A DNA stretch of 25,964 nt from a virus: positions 1-25,964 of the IMG/VR virus record IMGVR_UViG_3300029448_000373; one strand, given 5' to 3'. The notes under the pieces were generated by a model. The model saw only the letters and a program-made list of their open reading frames with translations. It did no database searches and was not told where the DNA came from. The position numbers and the translations under genes were made by a program. Shown here piece by piece: positions 1 to 5,949 of the stretch. Each line of letters begins with the position of its first letter. Position 1 is the stretch's first letter.

Positions 1-1
1 A

Positions 2-301
2 GATCAGAGAGACAGAGAAAATGCTTTGCTGTCTGGGATTTTTGGAATGGGTACTCAGAATCCAGCACCACAACAAACAAACAACCTTCAAGACTACATG
101 CCAGTTCAAGGTGTGGCGGAACAAGATGTAAGAAGCCCCAGACCTTTGAGTACAAGACGTGACCCAGAAGGCACGTTGTATAGTCCTACGGACATGTACA
201 GTATGCTAACAAGACAGTTAGCTCCCTCGGACCTACCTTTTACTGATACGTCTATGCAAAGCACAATAGAAAGAAAACTCGCAGAGGGTATGAGGATATG
301 A
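2..301 (+). CDS. C-terminal fragment of unidentified phage protein (5' truncated)
   Basis: This reading frame is open to the left edge of the window and ends at TGA 299-301, so only the last 99 codons are visible. The only in-window starts would be internal codons such as TTG at 26, and codons upstream of it read through in the same frame, so it is better treated as the tail of a longer gene. The visible part is Gln/Pro/Asn-rich early (residues QNPAPQQ), polar and low in hydrophobics, as expected for a disordered C-terminus. Its position just before the head-assembly genes would fit the end of a portal protein, but no portal motif is visible, so this is only inference. Its stop overlaps the next start (ATGA). 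Confidence 0.6.
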   Translation, partial: DQRDRENALLSGIFGMGTQNPAPQQTNNLQDYMPVQGVAEQDVRSPRPLSTRRDPEGTLYSPTDMYSMLTRQLAPSDLPFTDTSMQSTIERKLAEGMRI

Positions 302-699
302 AGATTGAAATCAAACTTATTCCAGACGGGCTGGATCTAGGTAAGGCAATTCAGGACGGCATGCCTGTTGAGCCTATGGCAGAGGCTTGCCCGATTGCTA
401 CACAGGATGTGGAGACAAACGAAGAGAACCGCCGTCTTGCTGTTAAAGAAAACCAGTATGGCCCAGCTATCAATCCAGAAGAAAGCTGTGGAACATGCTC
501 CGTGTTCAATATTACAGAGCATATGCAGCAATGCATGAAGGATGAGTCTGGTGAGGTTGGTTATTGTCAGTTGCTAAAGTTTATGTGCAGTGCTAAGAAC
601 AGTTGTGCAGAGTGGGCTGAAGGTGGTCCGATGTCGGATCTGCCGGGGGAAGAAGGCCCGTGTGACTGCGGTAAACCTGATTGCAACTGTGGAATGTAA
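298..699 (+). CDS. HiPIP-like cysteine-rich protein
   Basis: A 133-residue acidic protein with 11 cysteines. The core resembles high-potential iron-sulfur proteins (HiPIP): CGTC at 64-67, then GYCQLL with Cys90, then CAEW with Cys103-Trp106. HiPIPs hold one 4Fe-4S cluster with the pattern C-x2-C, C, C, where the third Cys sits in a GCQLF-like motif and the last is followed by a Trp. The 12-residue gap between Cys90 and Cys103 is close to the usual 13. Cys79 and Cys97 are extra. The C-terminus (122-131) carries C-x-C-x4-C-x-C, a metallothionein-like tail not expected in a HiPIP. No export signal is seen. The start overlaps the upstream stop by ATGA. Role in a virion operon is unknown; metal binding is inferred from the pattern only. 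Confidence 0.75.
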   Translation: MKIEIKLIPDGLDLGKAIQDGMPVEPMAEACPIATQDVETNEENRRLAVKENQYGPAINPEESCGTCSVFNITEHMQQCMKDESGEVGYCQLLKFMCSAKNSCAEWAEGGPMSDLPGEEGPCDCGKPDCNCGM

Positions 700-909
700 A
701 TGGATGTAGTTTCTTTTCTCTCAAGGTATCAAAAAGCCTTGAGAAATCGTGTAGATGACATTAGTTTATCTATTACAAGTGGTAGCGCTTCTGATTGGGA
801 AGACTACAAAGCAAGGGTAGGTGAGATACAGGGACTCACTTATGCGCTTGACGAACTTCAAACCCTGCTAAAAAAGGCTAACTATGACGAAGACTCTCTT
901 AGTACCTGA
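700..909 (+). CDS. small conserved-type phage protein, function unknown
   Basis: A 69-residue protein beginning directly after the preceding stop (TAA then ATG) and overlapping the GroES-like gene by 26 bases. It is predicted mostly helical: hydrophobic residues recur at helical spacing through 2-25 and 38-60, with a charged tail. It has no Cys, no membrane segment and no motif I recognise. The tight translational coupling on both sides supports it as a real gene of the head-assembly operon. It could be a small assembly or head-tail joining factor, but nothing in the sequence shows this. Confidence 0.7.
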   Translation: MDVVSFLSRYQKALRNRVDDISLSITSGSASDWEDYKARVGEIQGLTYALDELQTLLKKANYDEDSLST

Positions 910-1318
910 TTATATCGTAGAGCAGCAACGCGCTAAAAAACAGGGCGAAGAAGCTGCAAAATCCAAAACAATATCAGAACGAGTACCGCAGCCAACAGGC
1001 TGGCGGCTTCTTGTTATGCCCTATATGGGCAGAGAAAAAACAGAAGGCGGCGTTTACATTCCTGATGCCGCTCGCGAAAAAGAAGCCCGTGCGACAACCG
1101 TAGCATATGTCGTAAAGGTTGGCCCTCTTGCATATCAAGACCCTAACAAGTTCGGCGACGACTGTGAGCCGTGGTGCAAGGAAGGTGATTGGGTGTGTAT
1201 TGGGCGCTACGCTGGATCTCGTTTTAATATTGAAGGCGGCGAGGTTCGTATTATCAATGACGATGAAGTCATTGCCACCATCATCGACCCAGATGATATA
1301 AAAACATACGGAGTTTAA
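884..1318 (+). CDS. GroES-like co-chaperonin (Cpn10)
   Basis: A 144-residue protein. After a charged N-terminal extension (about 1-33), the Cpn10 beta-barrel starts near PQPTGWRLLV (35-44) and runs to the end. The expected mobile loop lies at about 50-61 (REKTEGGVYIP), with VYI at 57-59 in place of the hydrophobic tripeptide (IVL in E. coli GroES) that docks on GroEL. Later strands include VVKVG (76-80), the usual Val-Gly turn. Phage co-chaperonins such as T4 gp31 cap host GroEL and allow capsid protein to fold. No GroEL gene is visible here, so it would act with the host chaperonin. Position just upstream of scaffold and capsid genes fits that role. Cys94, Cys98 and Cys105 in the roof-side insertion are unusual. 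Confidence 0.9.
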   Translation: MTKTLLVPDYIVEQQRAKKQGEEAAKSKTISERVPQPTGWRLLVMPYMGREKTEGGVYIPDAAREKEARATTVAYVVKVGPLAYQDPNKFGDDCEPWCKEGDWVCIGRYAGSRFNIEGGEVRIINDDEVIATIIDPDDIKTYGV

Positions 1319-1320
1319 GT

Positions 1321-2214
1321 ATGCCTGAAGCAGCAGAAAAGGAAGAACTTGAGATTATTGAGACTGAGGACGAAGCTCAAGAAGTCGAGACTCAGGAAAC
1401 CGAAGTACAAACTGACGCAGAAATAGACGAACTGGAAGACAAGGCTGATAACGAAGACGAACTTGCTTCATACTCAGAGTCTGTTCAGCGGCGTATTCGC
1501 ACACTTACTGGAAAATATCGCGAAGAAGAGCGTCAGCGCCAAGCAGCGATAGAGTACGCACAGGCTATTCAAAAGCAAAACGAAGAACTGAAATCTCGTT
1601 TAGATAAGCTTGATCAGTCTTATGTTGGTGAGTTTGGTAATCGAGTTGAGTCTCAGGTTGTTGCTGCTAAAGAAGCATACAAGAAAGCCTACGATGAGGG
1701 CGACGCTGATGCGATGTTTGAAGCACAGCAAAACATTAGTCGCTTGGCTATGGAGCAAGAGCGCTACAACCAAGTAAAGCGTCAAAATGAACAACGCGCT
1801 GAGATGGCACAACAGCCACAAGATCAGCCAGTTCAGCAGGCAGCGCCTCAACAACCCGCTAAACCAGATCCTAAAGCCGAGGCTTGGGCATCAAAAAATG
1901 AATGGTTTGGCTCCGATCAGACTATGACATATGCCGCTTTTGGCATTCATAGGCAGCTTATTGAAGATGAAGGGTTTGACCCAACGTCCGATGAGTACTA
2001 TACTGAGCTAGATAGACGTGTCCGTACTGAGTTCCCGCACAAGTTTAAGGAACAGGTTCGTGATGCAGGACCCCGAGTCGCTTCTGCGGAGTCCACGGCT
2101 TCTAAGTCGTCTAAAAAGGGGCGCAGAACAGTCAAACTTACGCCTTCGCAGATTGCCATTGCGAAACGCTTGAATGTTCCGCTTGAAGAATATGCAAAGT
2201 ACGTTAAGGAGTAA
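1321..2214 (+). CDS. capsid scaffolding protein
   Basis: A 297-residue, highly charged protein with the profile of phage scaffolds. Residues 1-50 are very Glu/Asp-rich, about 55-155 is Glu/Lys/Gln-rich and predicted coiled coil, 160-185 is Gln/Pro/Ala-rich linker, and the C-terminus (about 255-297) is basic and helical, ending in a KLTPSQIAIAKRL segment. A basic helix at the C-terminus is the usual coat-binding element of scaffolds (for example P22 gp8), and this ending is typical of marine podovirus scaffolds. No Cys or membrane segment. It follows GroES by two bases and comes before decoration and capsid genes, as expected. Scaffold acts inside the procapsid and leaves during maturation. 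Confidence 0.85.
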   Translation: MPEAAEKEELEIIETEDEAQEVETQETEVQTDAEIDELEDKADNEDELASYSESVQRRIRTLTGKYREEERQRQAAIEYAQAIQKQNEELKSRLDKLDQSYVGEFGNRVESQVVAAKEAYKKAYDEGDADAMFEAQQNISRLAMEQERYNQVKRQNEQRAEMAQQPQDQPVQQAAPQQPAKPDPKAEAWASKNEWFGSDQTMTYAAFGIHRQLIEDEGFDPTSDEYYTELDRRVRTEFPHKFKEQVRDAGPRVASAESTASKSSKKGRRTVKLTPSQIAIAKRLNVPLEEYAKYVKE

Positions 2215-2218
2215 GAGT

Positions 2219-2671
2219 ATGGCTGATAGAACTACACGCGAATCAAATACACGCGCAAAAACAACACGGCGTAAGCCGTGGACACCGCCTTCAAAGTTAG
2301 AGGCCCCTGAAGCACCAGCAGGCTACCAGCATCGTTGGATTCGCACATCAATCCGTGGGGAAGATGATCGCACAAACGTAGCAGCAAAGCTTCGGGAAGG
2401 TTGGGAACCAGTACGGGCAGATGAATACCCTGATCTGGCTGACCGCTATCCGACTATTGAAGAAGGTAAACATGCTGGAGTTATTGGTGTAGGCGGTTTA
2501 ATGCTTGCACGGATTCCAGAAGAAACGGTTGAAGAGAGAACTGAGTATTATCGGGAGCAGACCCGCAATCAAATGAAGGCCGTTGACGATAACCTGATGA
2601 GGGAACAACACCCCTCAATGCCTATTCATAACGATAGGCAAAGTCGTGTATCATTCGGGGGCAAAGAGTAG
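2219..2671 (+). CDS. basic head-region protein, function unknown
   Basis: A 150-residue protein. I chose the ATG at 2219 because it is preceded by AAGGAG at 2206-2211; an in-frame ATG at 2174 would overlap the scaffold gene by 41 bases and has no comparable ribosome site. Residues 1-25 are rich in Arg/Thr/Lys. The middle has a GYQHRWIRTS segment (about 35-44), a GWEPVRADEYP-like segment, and a short Gly-rich hydrophobic turn (about 85-95). Small proteins with a W-x-R-x-x-G...GWEPV layout sit between scaffold and capsid genes in many marine phages, from memory; none has an assigned function that I can name. It may be a minor head component. Confidence 0.8.
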   Translation: MADRTTRESNTRAKTTRRKPWTPPSKLEAPEAPAGYQHRWIRTSIRGEDDRTNVAAKLREGWEPVRADEYPDLADRYPTIEEGKHAGVIGVGGLMLARIPEETVEERTEYYREQTRNQMKAVDDNLMREQHPSMPIHNDRQSRVSFGGKE

Positions 2672-2698
2672 CCCTCTTAACTTGATAAGGAGTAAGTA

Positions 2699-3313
2699 AT
2701 GGCAAACATTAATGTTGCCTTCGGCCTCAAGCCGATTAATACCGCAGGTAGCACTCCAGCTACCCAAGGTACTAATGCATACTTCATCGACAGCAGCGCA
2801 AGCGCGATCTTTCAGGGATCAATGGTGAAGGCTGATAACGGTGGTGAAATCGTTATTTGTTCTGCGACCGGAGATACCGAAGCTCCCGTTGGCGTTTTTG
2901 CTGGCTGTGAATATGTATCATCTACAACTGGTAAAAAAGTCTTTTCAAATTTCTGGCCCGGTTCAGGTGCTGACACAAATTTCGACATCATCGGATTTGT
3001 GCATGACAACCCGCTCCAGCGCTTTATAATTTGCACAGACGCTACTATCACCAACAAAGCAACTGCCGTTGCAGCTATCTTTGAGAACTCACAGTTCAAT
3101 AGTGGCGCAAGCGGTAGCACAACCACAGGCATTTCTAGCGCACAGCTTGATGTCGCAACTCTCGATTCATCTAACGCCTCTCTTCCTCTGAAGATTGTGG
3201 GTATTTTGGATGATGTCGAGAACGCTGATTTCACTGCCGCTGGTATTCCTATGATTGTGATGCTTAACAATCATGCGCTGCTTCAGTCTGATTCTGAAGC
3301 CGCGATTTCATAA
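2699..3313 (+). CDS. probable capsid decoration / head structural protein
   Basis: A 204-residue protein, rich in Ala, Ser, Thr, Gly and small hydrophobics and predicted all-beta, starting 13 bases before the major capsid gene. The start at 2699 has AAGGAG at 2687-2692. The opening residues (ANINVAFGLKPIN) and the later segments on gaining and losing values such as PVGVFAG and IVGILDD look like the head decoration or head-stabilising proteins placed just upstream of capsid genes in marine podoviruses. Such proteins bind the outer capsid lattice. That role is inferred from position and composition, not from a defining motif. Confidence 0.65.
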   Translation: MANINVAFGLKPINTAGSTPATQGTNAYFIDSSASAIFQGSMVKADNGGEIVICSATGDTEAPVGVFAGCEYVSSTTGKKVFSNFWPGSGADTNFDIIGFVHDNPLQRFIICTDATITNKATAVAAIFENSQFNSGASGSTTTGISSAQLDVATLDSSNASLPLKIVGILDDVENADFTAAGIPMIVMLNNHALLQSDSEAAIS

Positions 3314-3326
3314 GGGAGTGTAGATA

Positions 3327-4238
3327 ATGGCTATTTCTAGAGCACAACTCGCCAAAGAATTAGAGCCGGGTCTAAACGCTCTCTTTGGTATGGAATACGG
3401 ACGTTACGAAGGTCAGCATGCTGAAATCTTCGACACAGAGGCATCAGATCGTGCCTTTGAAGAAGAAGTTATGCTGTCAGGCTTCGGCGCGGCTCCAGTA
3501 AAAGGTGAAGGTTCAGGTGTGTCTTTCGACGATGCACAAGAAGCATACACTGCTCGTTACAACCACGAGACAGTGGCTATGGCCTTTTCAATTACTGAAG
3601 AAGCTGTCGAAGACAATCTTTATGATCGTCTAGCATCACGCTATACTCGTGCACTCGCACGTTCTATGGCACACACAAAGCAGGTTAAAGCTGCATCAAT
3701 TCTGAATAACGCATTCTCTGCTGGCGCATTCGCTGGTGGTGACGGTGTTGCTCTTTGTGATGCATCACACCCGCTGACATCTGGTGGCACATTCAACAAC
3801 GAGCCGGGTACTCCTGCTGACTTGAACGAGACTTCTTTGGAAGACGCTCTGATCAGCATCGCTGGTTTCGTTGATGAGCGTGGCTTGATTATCGCTCTGC
3901 GCGGTATGAAGCTGATTGTTCCACGTCAACTGCAATTCGTTGCAGAGCGTTTGCTTGTATCAAACCTTCGGGTAGGTACAGCCGACAATGATATCAACGC
4001 CATCAAGTCATCAGGCATGCTGCCTGAAGGTTATGTAGTCAACGACTACTTGACCGACACCGATGCGTTTTTCATCAAAACTGACGCGCCAAACGGCTTC
4101 AAGCACTTTGAACGTGCTCCTCTTGCAACCAACATGGACCCAGACTTCGACACTGGCAACATGCGGTTCAAGGCCCGTGAGCGTTACAGCTTCGGCTTCT
4201 CAGACCCACGTTGTGTATTCGGTTCACCGGGTGCATAA
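3327..4238 (+). CDS. major capsid protein (HK97-type fold expected)
   Basis: A 303-residue protein in the normal size range for a coat protein without a large insertion. The N-terminus is helical and acidic, followed by a loop region and the central segment with DASHPLTSGGTF (about 150-161), a motif I associate with major capsid proteins of this marine lineage. The C-terminal half (PRQLQFVAERLL, then the FERAPLA and FKARERYSFG segments) fits the P-domain strands of HK97-fold coats, which often end in an R-x-R-Y-x-x-G-type strand. The location after scaffold and decoration genes supports the call. The gene ends in a strong terminator only 18 bases downstream, as for an abundant late product. 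Start: GGGAG at 3313-3317 with good spacing. Confidence 0.9.
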   Translation: MAISRAQLAKELEPGLNALFGMEYGRYEGQHAEIFDTEASDRAFEEEVMLSGFGAAPVKGEGSGVSFDDAQEAYTARYNHETVAMAFSITEEAVEDNLYDRLASRYTRALARSMAHTKQVKAASILNNAFSAGAFAGGDGVALCDASHPLTSGGTFNNEPGTPADLNETSLEDALISIAGFVDERGLIIALRGMKLIVPRQLQFVAERLLVSNLRVGTADNDINAIKSSGMLPEGYVVNDYLTDTDAFFIKTDAPNGFKHFERAPLATNMDPDFDTGNMRFKARERYSFGFSDPRCVFGSPGA

Positions 4239-4256
4239 TTGTAGGCATAATAAAGT

Positions 4257-4287
4257 AAAAGGGCGGCTATCCAGTCGCCCTTTTTTT
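4257..4287 (+). terminator. intrinsic terminator after the major capsid gene
   Basis: An 8-bp stem GGGCGGCT (4261-4268) / AGTCGCCC (4273-4280), with one G-U wobble and a four-base loop ATCC, is followed by seven Ts (4281-4287). AAAA at 4257-4260 can extend pairing with the Ts. It lies 18 bases past the capsid stop. A terminator just after the capsid gene is also seen in T7 (T-phi after gene 10). Confidence 0.92.
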
Positions 4288-4288
4288 A

Positions 4289-4303
4289 TGTATAATAACC
4301 TAT
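4289..4303 (+). promoter_or_regulatory. possible promoter -10 element (TATAAT) after the terminator
   Basis: An exact TATAAT lies at 4291-4296, directly after the terminator T tract and before the gene at 4354. The hexamer 17 bases upstream (4268-4273) matches TTGACA at only three of six positions, and TG is not in the extended -10 register. Position is favourable, sequence support is weak. Confidence 0.25.
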
Positions 4304-4309
4304 CCCTGA

Positions 4310-4328
4310 CAGTCGCATGGGGCGGCTG
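4310..4328 (+). other. second hairpin with arms swapped relative to the terminator
   Basis: CAGTCGC (4310-4316), loop ATGGG, GCGGCTG (4322-4328) forms a 7-bp stem with one wobble. Its arms reuse the terminator arms in reverse order: GGGCGGCT recurs at 4320-4327 and CAGTCGC at 4272-4278. No T tract follows, so it is not itself a terminator. It would lie in the 5' leader of a transcript starting near 4303. Confidence 0.6.
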
Positions 4329-4353
4329 ACACTAGCCAAGACAGGAGATCTAA

Positions 4354-4842
4354 ATGGCTAATACTACTTTCAGCGGTCCCGTCCGTTCCGAAAACGGTTT
4401 TAAAAACATTATCAAGAACAGCACCACAGGTGCTTTGACTAACGAGATGACTCTGTCAACCTACACAGCAACAATTGACATTGCTGCTTCAGGTACGGCT
4501 CACAAAGAGACATCCATCGGTATACCTTCAAACTTCATACCTATGGGCGTAGCGGTTACGGTTGTAACGGCGGCTGCTAATAACGTAAATCTCGTTGACA
4601 TTGGCACAGACGCAGACCCCGACGGTTTTGTTGATGGACTTCCTACAACAGCAATCAATGCAACAGGTTTCAAAGGTTTCTTTGGTTGTAATGGTGTGTT
4701 GGGTATGTCTGGATTTGCTGCTGGTCAAGTAGCTACGGAAACCGCTGATGAGGTTGAAGTAACGATTTCAGGCACGGCAGGCGCTGGTGGTCAGTTGTCA
4801 TTGAAGTTTTTTGGTATTTCATCTGATTCACCAACTGCTTAA
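4354..4842 (+). CDS. beta-rich structural protein, function unknown
   Basis: A 162-residue protein rich in Ala, Thr, Gly and Ser with alternating beta pattern. The start at 4354 has AGGAG at 4343-4347. The N-terminus (ANTTFSGPVRSENGFK) is a recurrent opening in cyanophage- and pelagiphage-type structural genes, from memory, often described as virion components of unknown role. The rest holds hydrophobic strands separated by short Gly/Asp turns, with a single Cys. It is the first gene after the capsid terminator. A head or tail surface role is plausible but not shown. Confidence 0.75.
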   Translation: MANTTFSGPVRSENGFKNIIKNSTTGALTNEMTLSTYTATIDIAASGTAHKETSIGIPSNFIPMGVAVTVVTAAANNVNLVDIGTDADPDGFVDGLPTTAINATGFKGFFGCNGVLGMSGFAAGQVATETADEVEVTISGTAGAGGQLSLKFFGISSDSPTA

Positions 4843-4854
4843 TAGGAGTCGGAC

Positions 4855-5127
4855 ATGGCTGCTTCTATTACGGCAAAAACAGTTACAGCTACTGGCACAT
4901 TGCTGGGTGGCAGAACTCGTCTGAAAGCTTTCTATGTAAAGACGGCTGGAAGTGGGTCACCTGCGGTGGTGTTTAAAAACGGCAGTGGTGGGGCTACTCA
5001 GTTATCGATGGTGTTTCATACATCTGATGACAATCAAATCACCATCCCTGATCACGGTATGATCTTTGATGATGAGTGTCATGTGACGCTTACAAACATT
5101 GATTCGCTTACAGGGTTCTTTGGCTAA
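4855..5127 (+). CDS. small beta-strand protein, function unknown
   Basis: A 90-residue protein with alternating hydrophobic residues throughout (e.g. KAFYVKTAG, PAVVFKNGSGG, TQLSMVFHT), predicted a compact beta sandwich. The start at 4855 follows AGGAG at 4842-4846. Its stop overlaps the next start (TAATGG). The PDHGMIFDD segment near the end resembles small receptor- or capsid-associated beta proteins in marine phages. No domain name can be given with confidence; it is likely a virion component by context. Confidence 0.75.
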   Translation: MAASITAKTVTATGTLLGGRTRLKAFYVKTAGSGSPAVVFKNGSGGATQLSMVFHTSDDNQITIPDHGMIFDDECHVTLTNIDSLTGFFG

Positions 5128-5414
5128 TGGCTAGAAAGCCATCTAAAATGCCAAAGCGTAACAAGAAAAATTTCCGCTCCACTGAATCTGGAGCGGGAAT
5201 GACCAAGGCTGGCGTGGCGGCGTACCGCCGTGCCAACCCCGGATCTAAGCTCAAGACCGCTGTTACTGGTAAAGTAAAGAAAGGGTCAAAAGCTGCTAAA
5301 CGTCGTGCTTCATATTGTAGCCGTTCAAAAGGACAGATGAAGATGCATAACATTAATTGCAGCAAGACTCCTAAAAAACGTATTTGCGCTGCACGGCGGA
5401 GATGGAAATGCTGA
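5127..5414 (+). CDS. DUF6321-like basic protein
   Basis: A 95-residue, strongly basic protein with over 25 Lys and Arg. The core has the signature I associate with DUF6321: ESGAGMTKAGVAAYRR (about 20-35), then NPGSKLKTAVTG (about 37-48), then a Lys-rich stretch ending in RRASYCSRSKGQM (about 60-72). Cys63 and Cys79, 87 and 95 could bind metal or cross-link. Members of this family occur in marine phages and giant viruses and have no established function. The composition suggests nucleic-acid binding, perhaps as a packaged protein. Its stop overlaps the start region of the membrane protein that follows. Confidence 0.75.
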   Translation: MARKPSKMPKRNKKNFRSTESGAGMTKAGVAAYRRANPGSKLKTAVTGKVKKGSKAAKRRASYCSRSKGQMKMHNINCSKTPKKRICAARRRWKC

Positions 5415-5632
5415 ACATAGTTGTTACAGCTATACTTGCCTTTGTGGCTTGGATCGCAATGTCGATTGTAGATCTAAAGACAGAAACCGCTGTTATAAAT
5501 CAGAAGGTTAGTGAAAATCACAAGATGTTAACCGTCTTGTGGGACGATTTTTTGGAGAAAAGTAATGGCAATCTCGCGCGGGTCAATCTCAAATCAAATA
5601 TCCAAACCACCGCAGAAACGCAAGTTCGTTAG
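5408..5632 (+). CDS. single-pass membrane protein, possible holin-like or XhlA-like
   Basis: A 74-residue protein from ATG 5408, which is chosen because GGAG lies at 5398-5401; an in-frame ATG at 5402 is also possible, and longer starts overlap more of the preceding gene. Residues 2-19 (LNIVVTAILAFVAWIAM) form one hydrophobic membrane segment. About 20-45 is an amphipathic, charged helix like a coiled coil, and the rest is polar. One N-terminal membrane segment followed by a coiled coil resembles haemolysin XhlA-type proteins and some small holins. No endolysin gene is seen nearby, so a lysis role is only a possibility. Confidence 0.65.
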   Translation: MLNIVVTAILAFVAWIAMSIVDLKTETAVINQKVSENHKMLTVLWDDFLEKSNGNLARVNLKSNIQTTAETQVR

Positions 5633-5726
5633 GAAGAGACCGACCAACAATCCCAACATAGCTAGGGGATGCGGGATCGTTCAAAGTAACAAGAGGAAAG
5701 TAACTAAACGTCCAAGAAGGAAATAA
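5565..5726 (+). CDS. 53-residue basic protein with RGCG motif
   Basis: This small gene starts at ATG 5565 inside the end of the membrane-protein gene, in another frame, with GGAG at 5554-5557 (seven-base spacing), and ends at TAA 5724-5726. The product has 16 Lys/Arg, almost no acidic residues, an MAISRGS opening and an ARGCG motif (33-37) followed by more basic residues. Small basic proteins with an RGCG box next to a KR-rich tail recur in marine podovirus structural regions, from memory; the function is unknown. Good ribosome site and motif support it as a real gene despite its length. Confidence 0.75.
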   Translation: MAISRGSISNQISKPPQKRKFVRKRPTNNPNIARGCGIVQSNKRKVTKRPRRK

Positions 5727-5730
5727 AGGA

Positions 5731-5907
5731 ATGCCTAAAGATGCATGCTATCACAAGGTTAAACGACGTTATAAGGTCTTCCCGTCAGCGTATGCAAGCG
5801 GGGCAATCGCGAAATGTAGAAAAGTCGGCGCGGCTAACTGGGGAAACAAAGCAAAGAAAAAAGCCAAAGGCGGAACATACAAGTACCGCACAACCACGAT
5901 ATATTGA
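5731..5907 (+). CDS. small basic conserved protein (CYHKV...FPSAYASGA family)
   Basis: A 58-residue protein from ATG 5731, four bases after the previous stop and preceded by AAAGGA. It contains DACYHKVKRRYKVFPSAY (4-21), ASGAIAKCRKVGA (22-34) and NWGNK (36-40), then a Lys-rich tail. The layout C-Y-x-K-V, F-P-S-A-Y-A-S-G-A, K-C-R-K, N-W-G is the one I recall from small proteins in cyanophages, other marine phages and giant algal viruses. A longer reading frame on the same strand (5741-5938) covers the region but has no comparable motif, so this one is preferred. Function unknown; Cys6 and Cys29 may pair or bind metal. Confidence 0.85.
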   Translation: MPKDACYHKVKRRYKVFPSAYASGAIAKCRKVGAANWGNKAKKKAKGGTYKYRTTTIY

Positions 5908-5909
5908 TA

Positions 5910-5933
5910 GTGGCGACATAAAACTGACGCCAC
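5910..5933 (+). other. hairpin between 5731 gene and the next ribosome site
   Basis: GTGGCG (5910-5915) and CGCCAC (5928-5933) form a perfect 6-bp stem with a 12-base loop, just after a stop and before AGGGAG at 5937-5942. No T tract follows. It might protect or process the transcript, or affect initiation at 5950, or be chance. Confidence 0.35.
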
Positions 5934-5949
5934 GATAGGGAGATAAAAA

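Noticed and set aside
26-301. TTG at 26 as the start of a complete first gene
   Set aside because: The same frame stays open upstream to base 2, so the gene probably begins outside the window.
2812-3270. 152-codon minus-strand reading frame opposite the decoration gene
   Set aside because: Shadow of the Ala/Ser/Thr-rich gene at 2699; no recognisable protein and no ribosome site.
4063-4329. 88-codon + strand frame crossing the capsid stop and terminator
   Set aside because: Runs through the terminator and has no ribosome site; shadow of the capsid gene end.
5741-5938. 65-codon + strand frame starting MHAITRLND
   Set aside because: Overlaps the conserved CYHKV-family gene (5731-5907) in another frame and shows only low-complexity polar sequence.
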